A stretch of DNA of 64,000 nt, taken from the NCBI RefSeq assembly GCF_027887165.1, contig NC_077234.1:197089459-197153458 (forward strand), given 5' to 3'. Positions 1 to 11,390 of this stretch are shown piece by piece; the stretch's first letter is position 1; the number at the start of each line of letters is the position of its first letter. A model generated the notes under the pieces. It did not search any database. It saw only the letters and a list, made by a program, of their open reading frames with translations, and was not told the DNA's origin. The position numbers and the translations under genes are program-made. This DNA comes from Monodelphis domestica (lineage: Eukaryota > Chordata > Mammalia > Didelphimorphia > Didelphidae).

Positions 1-810
1 CCCGACAGCAGTTTGATCTTGGTAGCAAGGCTCTTATATATACTTTAACACATTTCTCAAAATAAAGCTTTGCCTCTACATATAGCATTTTTTTTACATA
101 GCAATTTTTTTCAGTTACACGTAGAAACAATTTTTGACAATTGGTTTTTGACAGTTTAAGATTCAGATCCCCCCCTCCCTTTTCCTTCTCTCACTCCTGC
201 CCAAGGCAGTAAATACAGAGATATAGTGGTTAGAAAGATCTATAAGAAGCAGATCTCGTACTTTCATGTAATTCCTATTTCCATGTGGTTCATGCCGTGC
301 AGAAGGCACATATGTCACGTACAGTAAAACAACTCGTGAAGGAAATGAAGTGGAGGATGGCATGGTTTTATCTGCCACCAGACTCCAACAGCTCCTTCTT
401 TGATTGTGGATAGCATTTTTCCATATGAGTCTCTACACACAGTAACATCTTAACAGAGGACAATAGCTACACTTGCCAGGTATGGTGGTTGTCACTTTGA
501 AGGCTCCATAAAAGTAGTTGAGTACATCTGAATCACCCAGTTTACTAAAAGTAAGACTCATCATTTATGACCTTTTGATTTCCTTCACTAACCTACTGTC
601 TATGATAAATGGATTCCAATGTACCAATTCACTGTAGCACCTAGAAGCAATTCTCGTTTTCTCCCTCTTTACCGATATTAGCTTGTTTTGTAGTTTTCCT
701 TAACAAAGTGGAAATTGTATGAATTAACATAGCACATTAGTGATACTGATAAAGTGATTCCTATCACGTTAACCTAGGACAGAGCAATATGAAAAATGAA
801 ATGTATTTCC
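1..810 (-). other. IL18RAP: IL18RAP intron 1 (5' part); no exon seen
   Basis: This stretch lies downstream of the first coding exon of IL18RAP on the minus strand and should be intron. I looked for the Ig-like domain 1 exon of IL18RAP on the minus strand and found no open, splice-flanked match. Open frames here are short and have no family resemblance. The content is AT-rich unique sequence. The second exon must lie beyond the left edge. Confidence 0.5.
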
Positions 811-814
811 TTAC

Positions 815-887
815 CTGACAGTTCAGAGTCTCCTTTGACTCCTGCCCTTATGACAAGCCAAAGAAAGATGTGATGCAAAGAAAACAT
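815..887 (-). CDS. IL18RAP: IL18RAP first coding exon (signal peptide)
   Basis: Minus-strand reading gives MFSLHHIFLWLVIRAGVKG followed by DSELS and one extra base, then a good splice donor (TCAG|gtaagg). The human IL18RAP signal peptide, as I recall it, is MLCLGWIFLWLVAGERIKG followed by FNISG. The core IFLWLV, the spacing to the V/I-K-G motif and the exon end (TCA G, phase 1) all agree. IL18RAP is the accessory (beta) chain of the IL-18 receptor, a single-pass membrane protein that joins IL-18/IL18R1 to start MyD88-dependent signalling. This exon encodes the leader that directs it to the ER. The gene lies downstream of IL18R1 in the same orientation, as in other mammals. An in-frame ATG four codons upstream (at 899-897) would give MKKT before this start; the inner ATG has the better context (A at -3). 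Only this exon lies in the window. Confidence 0.75.
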
Positions 888-899
888 TGTCTTTTTCAT

Positions 900-1100
900 T
901 TGCTTGCTTGATTTCAGTCTCTTTAAGCTGTTGAAAGATTATAATACAGAGGGAAATAGGTCTTCACTTTCATAATCTCTTTATTTCTCTAAAGTGAGAA
1001 ATGGGAAATGAGGAAATAGGGGCCAATTTCATGAGAAAAGTCACACAGGAAGTTCTGGGTTAACAAGACCTATAAGAATTAGTTCTCATGCATAATACTC
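900..1100 (-). promoter_or_regulatory. IL18RAP: Putative IL18RAP 5' UTR and proximal promoter
   Basis: Immediately upstream of the signal-peptide exon, the minus strand carries a TATA-like TATTATAAT at about 939-948. That would place transcription start near 910-920 if used. Further upstream, at about 992-1020, is a purine tract with GAGAAATGGGAAATGAGGAA. At about 1046-1054 is CAGGAAGT on the plus strand, an ETS/PU.1-type core. Such motifs suit a lymphoid/myeloid gene, but short motifs occur by chance. A further 5' UTR exon upstream cannot be excluded. Confidence 0.35.
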
Positions 1101-1769
1101 TTTGGGAAAACAATATGACTTTGACTTTAAATTATGTCTAATAGTTTCATGTTACATATAGTTTAATAAAGATCTTAAGGAGAGAATACATCAAACCCTC
1201 ATTATAGCAATAAACTTTCAGAATATTTCCATTTTGAGGGGGTTACACTTTTTTTTGAACTTTTTCTCACCTAGAAAGAATGTTTCCATTGATCCTTTGG
1301 AAATGCCAAATTGTCTATAAATTATAGAAATTATAAGAAAACCAAAGGTTAAGATGACATTTATAGAAACTAATAGTTGGGTAAAAGTCTAAAATTAAAT
1401 TAAAAGTGGAGAGGGGAAAGGTAGAAATATGTTAATGACCAAAATATGTATCAATTATATTTTTTAAACAGATTATCTTTCCTTAAGTATTTCTAGATTT
1501 CTTATAGGTTTGCACTTTGGCATATCATGTAGCTTTTTAAACCTGTTTCCTCATCTATGCAGTGGAGAGAGCATGAACTTATGTTCTTTCTACTTCTCAG
1601 TTTCAAATTTTATTTGACCTGTATCTTCTGTATAATTGGCACTAGGAACATATATCACAGAATCCTTGAGCTAGAAATGATTTGAAGTTCACTCAACCCA
1701 GCCTGCTGATCACAACTTTTTATTGTTCTTTCATTTTATCTATTTACATAATCTGCAATTTAAAAAAAT
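1100..1769. other. Unique AT-rich intergenic sequence
   Basis: This is upstream of IL18RAP on the minus strand. No open frame of note, repeat or RNA gene was recognised. Confidence 0.4.
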
Positions 1770-1777
1770 ATACAATT

Positions 1778-1987
1778 GGGGCAGCTGGATAGCTCAGTGA
1801 CTGGAGTGCCAGGCCTAGAAATGGGAAGTCCTGGGTCAAAATTTAGCCTCAGGCACTTCCCAGCTGTGAGACCCTAGGCAAGTCACTTGACCCTCATTGC
1901 CTAGCCTTTACCACTCTTCTGCCTTGGAACCAATACACAATATTGACTCCAAGATGGAAGGTAAGGGTTTAAAAAAAAAACAGCAAC
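1778..1987 (+). repeat. SINE1_MD-type tRNA-derived SINE
   Basis: It begins GGGGCAGCTGGATAGCTCAG, has a B-box-like region, and continues with the typical marsupial body (CTGTGAGACCCTAGGCAAGTC, then TTCTGCCTTGGAACCAATAC). It ends in AAGGTAAGGGTTT plus poly(A). Direct repeats ATACAATT flank it at 1770-1777 and 1988-1995, consistent with a short target-site duplication. Confidence 0.85.
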
Positions 1988-2189
1988 ATACAATTTTGAG
2001 GAAAATTGCAAGCAGAAATAACCTATCTTAAATTGGATGCTTTTCTATAGGGTTTTGTGTTGTTAATTATTGATTTATTGTTTTCTATAGTTTTGCAATG
2101 TGGAATTCACAATTTTGCATACATACAAACAAAAATATTTTCTAAAATTGGTTCTACAAATGCTACTCACATGTTTGCAGATTATATTA

Positions 2190-2345
2190 TATAGTCATAG
2201 GAGTATAGGGTTAGAGATTCAGAAGTAGATGAGACCATCAAATCAATCTTCATTTTACAAATGAAAAAGCTGAGTTCTAGACAGACATAGCATGTTGGAA
2301 GTCACCTAAGTAGTAAGTAACAGAGCTGGGATGTGATGTCACAAA
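2190..2345 (-). repeat. Old MIR/THER-like SINE, antisense
   Basis: It carries a decayed form of the CORE-SINE antisense signature: CATTTTACAAATGAAAAAGCTGAG, then GGAAGTCACCTAAGTAGTAAGTAACAGAGCTGGGA. Divergence is high, so it is an old copy. Confidence 0.55.
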
Positions 2346-3385
2346 AATCTGTGAAAAAGCCTCTGAGGTACAAAAGGTCTGAGCTTATCTATTTATTGGT
2401 AAGGTTAGCAGTTACCAAAATTAGAAGTCAATGGTCCCTCACTAACCCTTTAGACTCCCTGACTCAGAATTGCTTTTGAAAATACAGTTCAGTGGTTACA
2501 TATGATCCAGAATTCTTCCCCAAACTAAGGTTGCAATTGGTTCCTTCTTATACTATCTGACCACCTGACCACCTTGTCATCAATTATCATGGTGACCAGA
2601 AAATCCAAATTAGGTCAAAATTCACTTGATTGATAAGAACCAACCCCACAATTTCCTCCCAGAATTCGTGGTGTTAGGGAGGGGGACATAGATGTGCTCT
2701 TCTTCCTGGAATAATCTTCTAAAGGTCTCTTAACCACTAATTCCTGTACCAGCAGAAGCCAGCATAGGAAAATATGTTGAATCATCCTTTATCCATCTTC
2801 ACTATCTCCCTTAAATAGCATCATGTTTTGCTAATTTATTGAGCTTTGGCATTAGATCTACACATTAATACTGTAAGCCTGAGGGCCATAAAGCTTAGTT
2901 ATAATGATAAAGCTTGATTATAATGGCTATTATTATGATTAACAAAACTCAACTATAAATCAATAATCAGTAGTCAACAATTACCATTTTCATGGTGAAC
3001 CCAGATTTTTTGATAACAGATTGAACACTCTTTCTCCTGGGCAACTCTTCTTCCTTGACCAGTCCAAAAAACCCCAAAACAAAACAAAACACAAAAACTT
3101 TGAAGAACTAGAAATTTGACAGAATTTCAGCTGTTGGTCAGTACAAAACCACCATCTTGTTTGACTCACAGGCTTTTAACTAACAGACCAGTCTCTGGCT
3201 ACCATTTGCTTTTTATCATGTGTGTTTCATCATGTCTGCTATGATAATCTTGTTCCAACTCAGACCATCCTCCCAAACTTCACCAAGTTGCACAGATTAA
3301 AAATAATAATTATAATGCATATGTACACACACAAGGCCATGTAAATCATCTCAAATGCTAATAATAGAATGCTTCTCATTTCGAA
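2346..3385. other. Unique sequence, nothing recognised
   Basis: No sustained open frame and no familiar repeat was seen in this intergenic stretch. Confidence 0.35.
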
Positions 3386-3387
3386 TC

Positions 3388-3545
3388 TACTTTACAAACT
3401 TAAAAATGAAGAAACTGAGGCAGACAGTTAAGTGCCTTGCCCAGGGTCACACAGCCAGGAAGTGTCTGAGACCAGACTTGAACTCAGGAAGATGAGTCTC
3501 CCTGACTCCAGGCCCAGCACTCTATCCACTAAACCACTAGCTGCC
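3388..3545 (-). repeat. MAR1-type SINE, antisense fragment
   Basis: It reads GAAACTGAGGCAGACAG, then the signature CCCAGGGTCACACAGCCAGG, then GACTCCAGGCCCAGCACTCTATCCACT and CTAGCTGCC. This is the reverse complement of the tRNA-like head and body of marsupial MAR1 SINEs. The BovB-like tail is missing. Confidence 0.75.
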
Positions 3546-6400
3546 AAGCACAACTTATAAAGCACCAAAGATCAGATGCATCATAATATTTAAATGAATG
3601 AAAAAAAAATCTGACTTTCTACTATACAAAATATATGTTTTGCATGAAAGACACTTTAAACAATTTTAAATGATGAAGATTAAATTTGACAAATATCTCA
3701 ACTCCAAAAATAACCTCTAAATAGTGATTAGTCATTTAGTTGGTCCATTTGATTATTGACTCACCCAATATACATACATACATACATACATACATACAAG
3801 TTATAGGATATTTACTGCCATTGAAAATGCCTACAGTTCTTCCCTACCTATACTTGTGCCTCTATGGAGAAAATAGAGAGGTAGAGGATGAAGTTTTAGA
3901 ATTTTGTCATTTTTTTTAGAATTTTTGATAATTTGATAATTTATAATTTTCTTAGCTGTTGTTTTAAATCCCTTACTTGCCAAGGTCTTCTTTGAAGGCC
4001 ATCCAATTTCTATGTTATCCCAATATTGCTGTATACTTTTTAAAAGATTCCTTAACACAAACTCAAAGAACATATGCAACAAACACAATGTGTGGATTAA
4101 AGCACCAGAAAATCCCAGCTAAATTAGGTTACTCTCTACAAGCATGAATATAAAGAACAGCTTGACTGATAGACAGAGTAGGTGGCCACCTACATGGTTT
4201 GATTTTAGAGACTTTCCTTTCTCCTATGACATGGGGAAATTCCTTAATTTTAAAGGCAAAGATAAGACCAAAAATGCGAATAAATCTGGGAGAGGGTTTT
4301 GTCTTAAAATTAGAAATATCTAAATGTCTGACCTCAGTGCTTTTTATATAGTAAATACTGAATAAATTTAAAATGAGTTTAAAAATGAGCATTTAGTGAG
4401 GATAGGTTTTTAAATGGGAAAGAAAAGAGATGAAAAGCTCGAAAAAGGTAGGAAAGATGGCAGATAAAAGTAAAATGGGAGACTGAAGAGGAGAAAATAA
4501 TTTTATATCTTACCTGGAGACATATATGCATATACAGAGAATTTTTGGTGAGTTTTTTTAAGAGAATATTTTGTCTGAGATTGTTTTGTTGTTCATTTTT
4601 TAAAAAGAAGAGTAGGACTGGAAGAGTGATTTGTGTAGAAACAATAAAAAATATAATTCTGATAGAAAGTTCATTGGACTCTATTTATATCTTATATATA
4701 TATACATATATATAAATATATTTATATATAATTATATACATGAGAGGAAGCAGAGTCCCTGCCCTCAAAGAGGTGATAAACTCTTAATATGAATAGTCTA
4801 ATTTACACATTATGAGTCTAGGGTCTTTACAATTAATTTCTCAAAACATTCTGTATTCATAAGAACAAAATTTATGTGCAGTCTTTAGTTAGGGGTACTT
4901 CTCATCTGCCACAACCCTTTACTAACAGGAAAACAGACCAGAACATGTGGCATTTGTTGCTAGCACCGCCCAAGTCCTTTGCTCAGGAACATTTTTCTAG
5001 TAGCTCCCAAAATTGAATAATGGATAACAATTGTCTTACCTTGATTTCCTGTAGTGAGGTATGAGAAAAACAGAGTTTTCCTTCCTATTTCAGCTATTTC
5101 AAGATAATGCAATTGATGAAAAGCATATAAGAATATCCATTTTCACAGAATCCCATATTTTCCAAAACAAGGGAGAAAGAATATATGGGGGAAAGCCCCC
5201 TGGGTTTTAGAATTTGATACTGATAAGGCAGTAACAGAGAACTTTTAGAAAGAAAGATATCACTAGCCAGGAGGAACATTAACTTCAATCTTAAGCAAGC
5301 CCCTAAAAGGTTTGTTTTCAACAAAATGGTCATTTGGTACCAGGTTGGCTATTTTTCTGTAAAGGGGAGGAAATATCAGGTATTTCAAAATCTTAAAAGA
5401 TGAGCATCTACAAACTCTTCATCTGGCCATCCAACTGATTCTGATAAGGCTTGTGGTCTGGTTAAAATGAGAGTTATGTACGTCTATTTCCGTTACAGGA
5501 AATTCCTCAGTATAGAGCTTTTCTCAAGTGTGTGTTTTTTCTTGTAATACTAACTGAAGAACATGTGCAAAAGTCATAACCTCAAGGGTGAACAAGCCTC
5601 TTCTGCCTTTTTTTTTAATATTGAAAGAATAAATGGGGGAGGGAGGAAATTCCATTCAATATCCCTTATATGAAATAATTGTTTGGTCTAATTTTCTTTT
5701 GGTTGGTTGGTTGATTGGTTTTACAGGAAGGGAAATAACTTTTACTTAACAGTCTTGAAAGTTCTTAGAGTTTCTATTTAAATAAAATGAAACTAACAAT
5801 GTATGATGTAATCAAAACGGATATACAAATTCTAGAAATAATTTAAAATATTTAATAAATACCAGTGGTACGTAAATGGAATTATAGTACATACATTCAG
5901 AGGAATAAGGATAGAAAACATGCAAGAAAGAAGGAAGCTTGTAAAATCCCCTCTATCTCCGAAATTCTTTCAGTGAGATACAGAGGGAAAAAACAAAACA
6001 AAACAATAAAGAGTACAAAGGTATTGATCATTTTAGTCTCACTGATATCTCCAGGCAGACAATAGCTGAACAGATTCTATTTGTCTGTTTGTTCTGGGAC
6101 TAGCAGAAAATCATTAATAGTAATCAAAGGCAATTGTGGAACTTGGCTGTTATCTTATGAAAAAATGCAAAAGAGAACTGTTTGCAAAGATTTCCCAAGG
6201 GATCAATAAAAATGGAGGAAGAAAGGCAAGAGAAAAGGTGGAAATACTGCTTTAAATAAAACTTTGAACAGGACCATAGGTGACTGAACCACCAGGGAAA
6301 CAAGCAGGTAGGTCATTCAAGTAATATTTCTGTTGCTGTATGTAATGTTCTTCTCATGCTACTCATTTCAGTCTTCATAATTTCAGGTAGGTATTTCTAT
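3546..6400. other. AT-rich intergenic sequence with a (TACA)n microsatellite
   Basis: A TACA repeat lies at about 3770-3798 and an AT-rich low-complexity patch at about 4690-4735. Open frames up to 87 codons are present on the minus strand, but they show no family resemblance and are expected by chance in AT-rich DNA. Nothing else was recognised. Confidence 0.4.
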
Positions 6401-9400
6401 AGTTTTTAAATTTTTATTTAATTGATTAATTTAGAGTATTTTTCCAGGATTACAAAAATCATGTTCTTTCCTCCCCTCTCTCCAACCCCCTCCCATAGTC
6501 CATTCACAATTCCACTGGGTTTACATGTGTCACTGATCAAGATCTATTTCCATATTATTGATATTTGCACTAAGGTGACCATTTAAGTTTTATAACCTCA
6601 ATCATATCCCCATTGACCAATGTGATTAAGCAGTTGTTTTTCTTCTTGTTTATACTCCCACAGATAGTTTGAGGTCTGGTACTGCTAGGCCACCTTCCTT
6701 CACATTTTTTTTCAATATTAACCTTGATATTGGTTTTTTGTTCTTCCAAATGAAGTTTATTATAGGGTTTTTTTCTAATTCAGTAAAAATGTTTCTTGGT
6801 AGTTTAATGAGTATGGCTCTAAATAAATAAATTAGTTTAGGTAGGATTGTCATTTTTATGTTAGCTCATCCTACCCATGAGCAATTAATGTTTTCCCAAT
6901 TATTTAGATCTAGTTTTAATTGTATGGATAGTGTTTTGTAGTTGTGTTCAAATAGTTCCTGTGTTTGTCTTGGCAGATAGATTCCTAAGTATTTTATATT
7001 GTCTGGCATGATTTAAAATGGAATTTCTCTTTCTAACTCCTGCTGCTGAGATGTTTTGGAAATATATAGAAATGCTGATGATTTATATGGGTTTATTTTG
7101 TAACCTGAAACTTTGCTAAAGTTGTTGATTATTTCCACTATCTTTTTTGGTGAATTCTGTAGGATTCTTTAAGTAGACTATCATATCATCTGCAAAGAGT
7201 GATAGCTTATTCTCCTCATTACCTATTTTAATATTTTTAATTTCTCTTTCTTCTCTAATTGCTACTACTAGTGTTTCAAATGCAATGACAAATAATAGAG
7301 GTGATAATGGGCATCCTTGGTTCACTCTGGATCTTATTGGGAATGATTCTTATTTATCCCTATTGCAGATGATGCTTGCTAATGGTTTTAAATATATACT
7401 GTTTATTATTTTTAGGAAAGGCCCTTCTATTCCTATACTTTCTAGTGTTTTCATTAGAAATGAGTGTTATATTTTGTCAAAGGCTTTTTCTGCATCTATT
7501 GAGATGATCATGTAGTTCTTGTTGGTTTGTTTGTTGATATGGTCAATTATGTGGATGGTTTTCCTAATATTGAACCATCCTTGCATTCCTGGTATAAATC
7601 CCACCTGATCATAATGAATAACCCTTGTGATCATTTGCTGGAGTCTTTTTGCTAGTATCCTATTTAAGATTTTTGCATCTATGTTCCCATTAAGGAGATT
7701 GGTCTACAGTTTTCTTTCCCTGTTTTTGACCTTCCTGGTTTTGGAATCAGTACCATATTTGTGTCATAAAAAGGAATTTGGTAGAACTCCTTTGCTTAAT
7801 CTGTCAAATATTTGTATAATATTGGGATTAGTTGTTCCTTGAATGTTTGTTAGAATTCACTTGTGAATCCATCAGGCCCTGGGAATTTTTTCTTAGGGAG
7901 TTATTTGATGGCTTGTTCAAAATTTTTCTGATACAGGATCATTTAAGAATTCTATTTCTTCTGTTAATCTAGGCAATTTATATTTTTGTAAATATTCATC
8001 AATATCACCTAGATTCCCATATTTATTGCCAAATAATTGGGCAAAATAGTTTTTAATGATGGCCTTAATTTCCTCTTCATTAGAGGTGAGGTCTCCTTTT
8101 TCATGGTTTTCTTATTTCCTTTTTTTTTATTAGATTGACAAGTATTTTGTCTATTTTGTTTGTTTTTTCAAAGCACCAGCTTCAGTTTTATTTATTAATT
8201 CAACATTTCTTTCACTTTCAATTTTATTAATTTCTCCCTTAATTTTTAGGATCTCTAATTTAGTTTTCATCTGGGGAATTTTAATTTGCTTGCTTCCATG
8301 TTTTTTTATTTGCATGTCCAATTCATTGACATTTGCCCTCCTTAATTTGTTAATATATGAACTCAAGGATATAAATTTCCCCCTGAGTACTGCTTTGGCT
8401 GCATCCCATAGATTTTGAAAGGATGTCTCATTATTGTCATTTTCTTCAATGAAATTATTAACTATTTATATGATTTGTTCTTTAACCAGTTTTGTCATAT
8501 CGTTTAATTTCAAATTAATTTTTGATTTGGTTCTCCATGTACCCTTACTAATTATTAATTTAATTGCATTATGATCTGAAAAGGTTACATTTGTTATTTC
8601 TGCTTTTTTGCTCTTGTTTTATATGTTTTTATGGCCTAGTACATAGTCAATCTTTGTGAATGTACCATGTGCTGCTGAAAATAAGGTGTATTCCTTTTTG
8701 TCACTATCTATTTTTCTCCATGTATCTATTAATTCTAATTTTTCTAAGATTTCATTCATATATCTTACCTTTTCCCATTTATTTTTTGGTTTGATTTATA
8801 GAGATATGATAGAAGAAGGTTTAGGTCTCCTACTAGTATAGTTTTACTATATTTTACCTCCACTAATTTCTCCTTTAGAAATTTGGATGCTATCCCATTT
8901 GGTGCATACATATTGATTACTTATATTTCCTCATTGTCTATGCTGCCTTTTATCAGAATGTAATTACCTCCCCTATCTCTTTTAATCAGATCTATTTTTA
9001 CTTTGGCTTTGTCAGTTTTCAGGATTGCAACTCCTGCCTTCTTTTTCTCAATAGAGGCCCAATAGATTTTGCTCCAGCCTTTGATCTTTCTGTGAGTGCC
9101 TACCTGCCTCATGTATGTTTCTTGTAGACAATATATGGCATATGGTAGGATTTTGGTTTCTAATCCATTCTGCTATTTGCTTTTGTTTTATGGATGAGTT
9201 CATTCAATTTACATTTAGAGTTATGTTAACTACCTCTGCATTCCCCAACATTTTGATATCCTCTCCTAGTTCTGCCCTTTCTTCTTTCGCTATATCTTTT
9301 TAATCCAATGGTTTGCTTTTAATCACACCCCCTCCCTTTTTGTTTGCTTCTTATTTTATTTTAGTCTCTATTAAGTCCCTCCCCCTTTCTTTCCTTTTTT

Positions 9401-10929
9401 GTACTCCCTGCCCCACCCCACCCCTTAGTTTATTCCTTGTTACTTTCCCTGTAGGGTAAGATAGAATTCTATACCCCAATAGATCTAGATGTTCTTCCCT
9501 CTCAGAACTGATTTCACTGAGAGTATGGTGTAAGTATTTCCTATTAGCACTCTCTTCCTCTCCTTCTTATAATAGTATTCTTCTCCTCCCCTTCCCATGT
9601 GCCTCTTTGTGTGATATCAGTTATCTTATTTATCTTATTCCTTCAAGTTTTTCTTGGTGCCATCTTCTAGATCTTCCTTTTTCTTTTCATTTCTTTTTTT
9701 TGCATATCATCCTAGATCACTTATTAACCCAATCTTTACCTATGAATAATTCTTCTAATTATTATACTAGTGAATATAATTTTTGAGTTACAAATAACAT
9801 TTTCCCATACATTACTATAAACAATTTGACCTTATTGAAGACATTAAAGAAGAAAATTTAAATAAGAACATTTCCCCCTTTCCTCTCTCTTATTTAGCTT
9901 TTCATGTTTCTCTTGATATTTGTGTTTGGAAATCAAACTTTCCACTTAGTCCTGGTCTTTTCTTTACAAATACTTAGAAATCTATTTTGTTGAATGCCCA
10001 TACTTTCCCCTGGAAATATATAGTCAGTTTTGATGGGTAGGTGATCTTTGATTGATGACCCAATTCTCTTGCCTTTTTGAATATCATATTCCAAGCTTTG
10101 CAGTCCTTTATTGTGGAAGTAGCCAGATCTTCTGTGATTCTGATTGGTGTTCCTTAATATCTGAATTGTCTCTTTTTGGCTTCTTGTAAAATTTTTTCCT
10201 TTGCTTGGAAACTCTTAAATTTGGCAATTATATTCCTGGGGGTTGACTTTTGAGGATTTAGTGTAGATGGTATTCTATGAACTCTTTCATGGCTATTTTG
10301 CCCTCTTGTTCAAGAAAATCAGGGCAGTTTCCTTGGATAATTTCTTGTAGTATGATGTCAATGTTTCTGTTTATTTCTGGGTTTTCATGTAGAGCAACGA
10401 TTCTCATATTGTCTCTTCTAGACCTGTTTTCTTGGTCAGTCATCTTCTCAGTGAGACATTTCATGTTTCCTTCAATTTTGTCAATCTTTTGATTTTACTT
10501 TATTAATTCTTCTGTTTTGCAAGATAATTGGCATCTAATTGCCCAATTCTGGTCTTTAAAGACTGCTTCTCTGCTATAATCTTTTGATTTTCCACAATAA
10601 TCTTTTGATTTCCCTTTTTGCTTTGGTCTATCCTGCTTTTCATGGCTTCCAGTGGTTTAATTTTGGTCTCTAATTTATTTATCATTTCATTTGATTTCTG
10701 GGCTTCTTTCTCCAATTGGGAGTTCCTGTCTTTTAAACTGTTATTTTCTTTTTGAACTATTTTTCACTTTTCTTGCCAATATTCTTTCATCTTTTTCATA
10801 AGCTCTGATTTAAATTCTTCAAGAGCTTGTGGCCAGTTTTCATTTTTGGAAGGTTTGGATGCATTTATTTGTTCATCCTCTTCTGCTATTTCCTCTGTAG
10901 TCTGGATTTTTCCTCCATAAACATTATCC

Positions 10930-11036
10930 TTGTTCAAAACCTTCTTCTTGTTCTTGTTCTTGTTCTTCTTGTTCTTGTTCTTGTTCTTGTTCTTGTTCTT
11001 CTTGTTCTTGTTCTTCTTGTTCTTGTTCTTCCTCAT
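10930..11036 (-). repeat. (AAGAAC)n-type microsatellite in the ORF1 of L1-A
   Basis: The plus strand is an irregular run of CTTGTT and CTT units. On the minus strand it reads as alternating Lys/Asn (KNKNKKNKNKKN...) directly before VLNKDNVYGGKIQTTEE. The younger L1s carry only KKNKKKGATLDTFYGAK at the same place, so the tract appears to have expanded from that lysine-rich segment. Confidence 0.8.
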
Positions 11037-11184
11037 TCATTAGCTTCTAGTTGCCAAATTCTAGTTTTTAAAGAATTATTTTCTATAATGATTCTCTTTT
11101 TCCATTTAGTCAGTTCTACTTTTAAAAGATGATTTTATTCACTGTATTTTTGTACCTTTTTCCATTTTGCCAATTCTGCTTTTT

Positions 11185-11390
11185 TTATAATTGTTAAACC
11201 CTTACCTTCTGTCTTACAATCAATACTGTCTATTGGTTCTAAGGCAGAAGAACAGTAAGGGCTAGGCAATAGGGATTAAGTGATTTGCCATGGCTTACAC
11301 AGCTAGGTGATGTCTGAGGTCAGATTTGAACCCAGGACCTTTCATCTCTAGGCCTGGCTTTCAATCCACTGAGACACCTAGCTGCCCCCA
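11185..11390 (-). repeat. SINE1_MD-type SINE inserted in L1-A
   Basis: This is an antisense copy: AAACCCTTACCTTCTGTC, then the TTGGTTCTAAGGCAGAAGA region, ending CACCTAGCTGCCCC. A 15-bp duplication of the L1 target, CCAATTCTGCTTTTT, lies at 11170-11184 and 11391-11405. The SINE therefore landed after the L1. Confidence 0.85.

Noticed and set aside
163-378. 71-codon minus-strand open frame
   Set aside because: It lies in the IL18RAP first intron and resembles no known family. Such lengths are common by chance.
390-480. Minus-strand peptide VKMLLCVETHMEKCYPQSKKELLESGG, loosely like IL18RAP VKMILEVKPQTNASC...
   Set aside because: An in-frame stop lies just before it and another just after, no good splice sites bound it, and the similarity is short. 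It is also too close to exon 1 for the expected exon order.
10764-11132. Leu/Val-rich and Lys/Asn-rich open frames of 90-101 codons
   Set aside because: They come from the microsatellite inside the ORF1 of L1-A, not from an independent gene.
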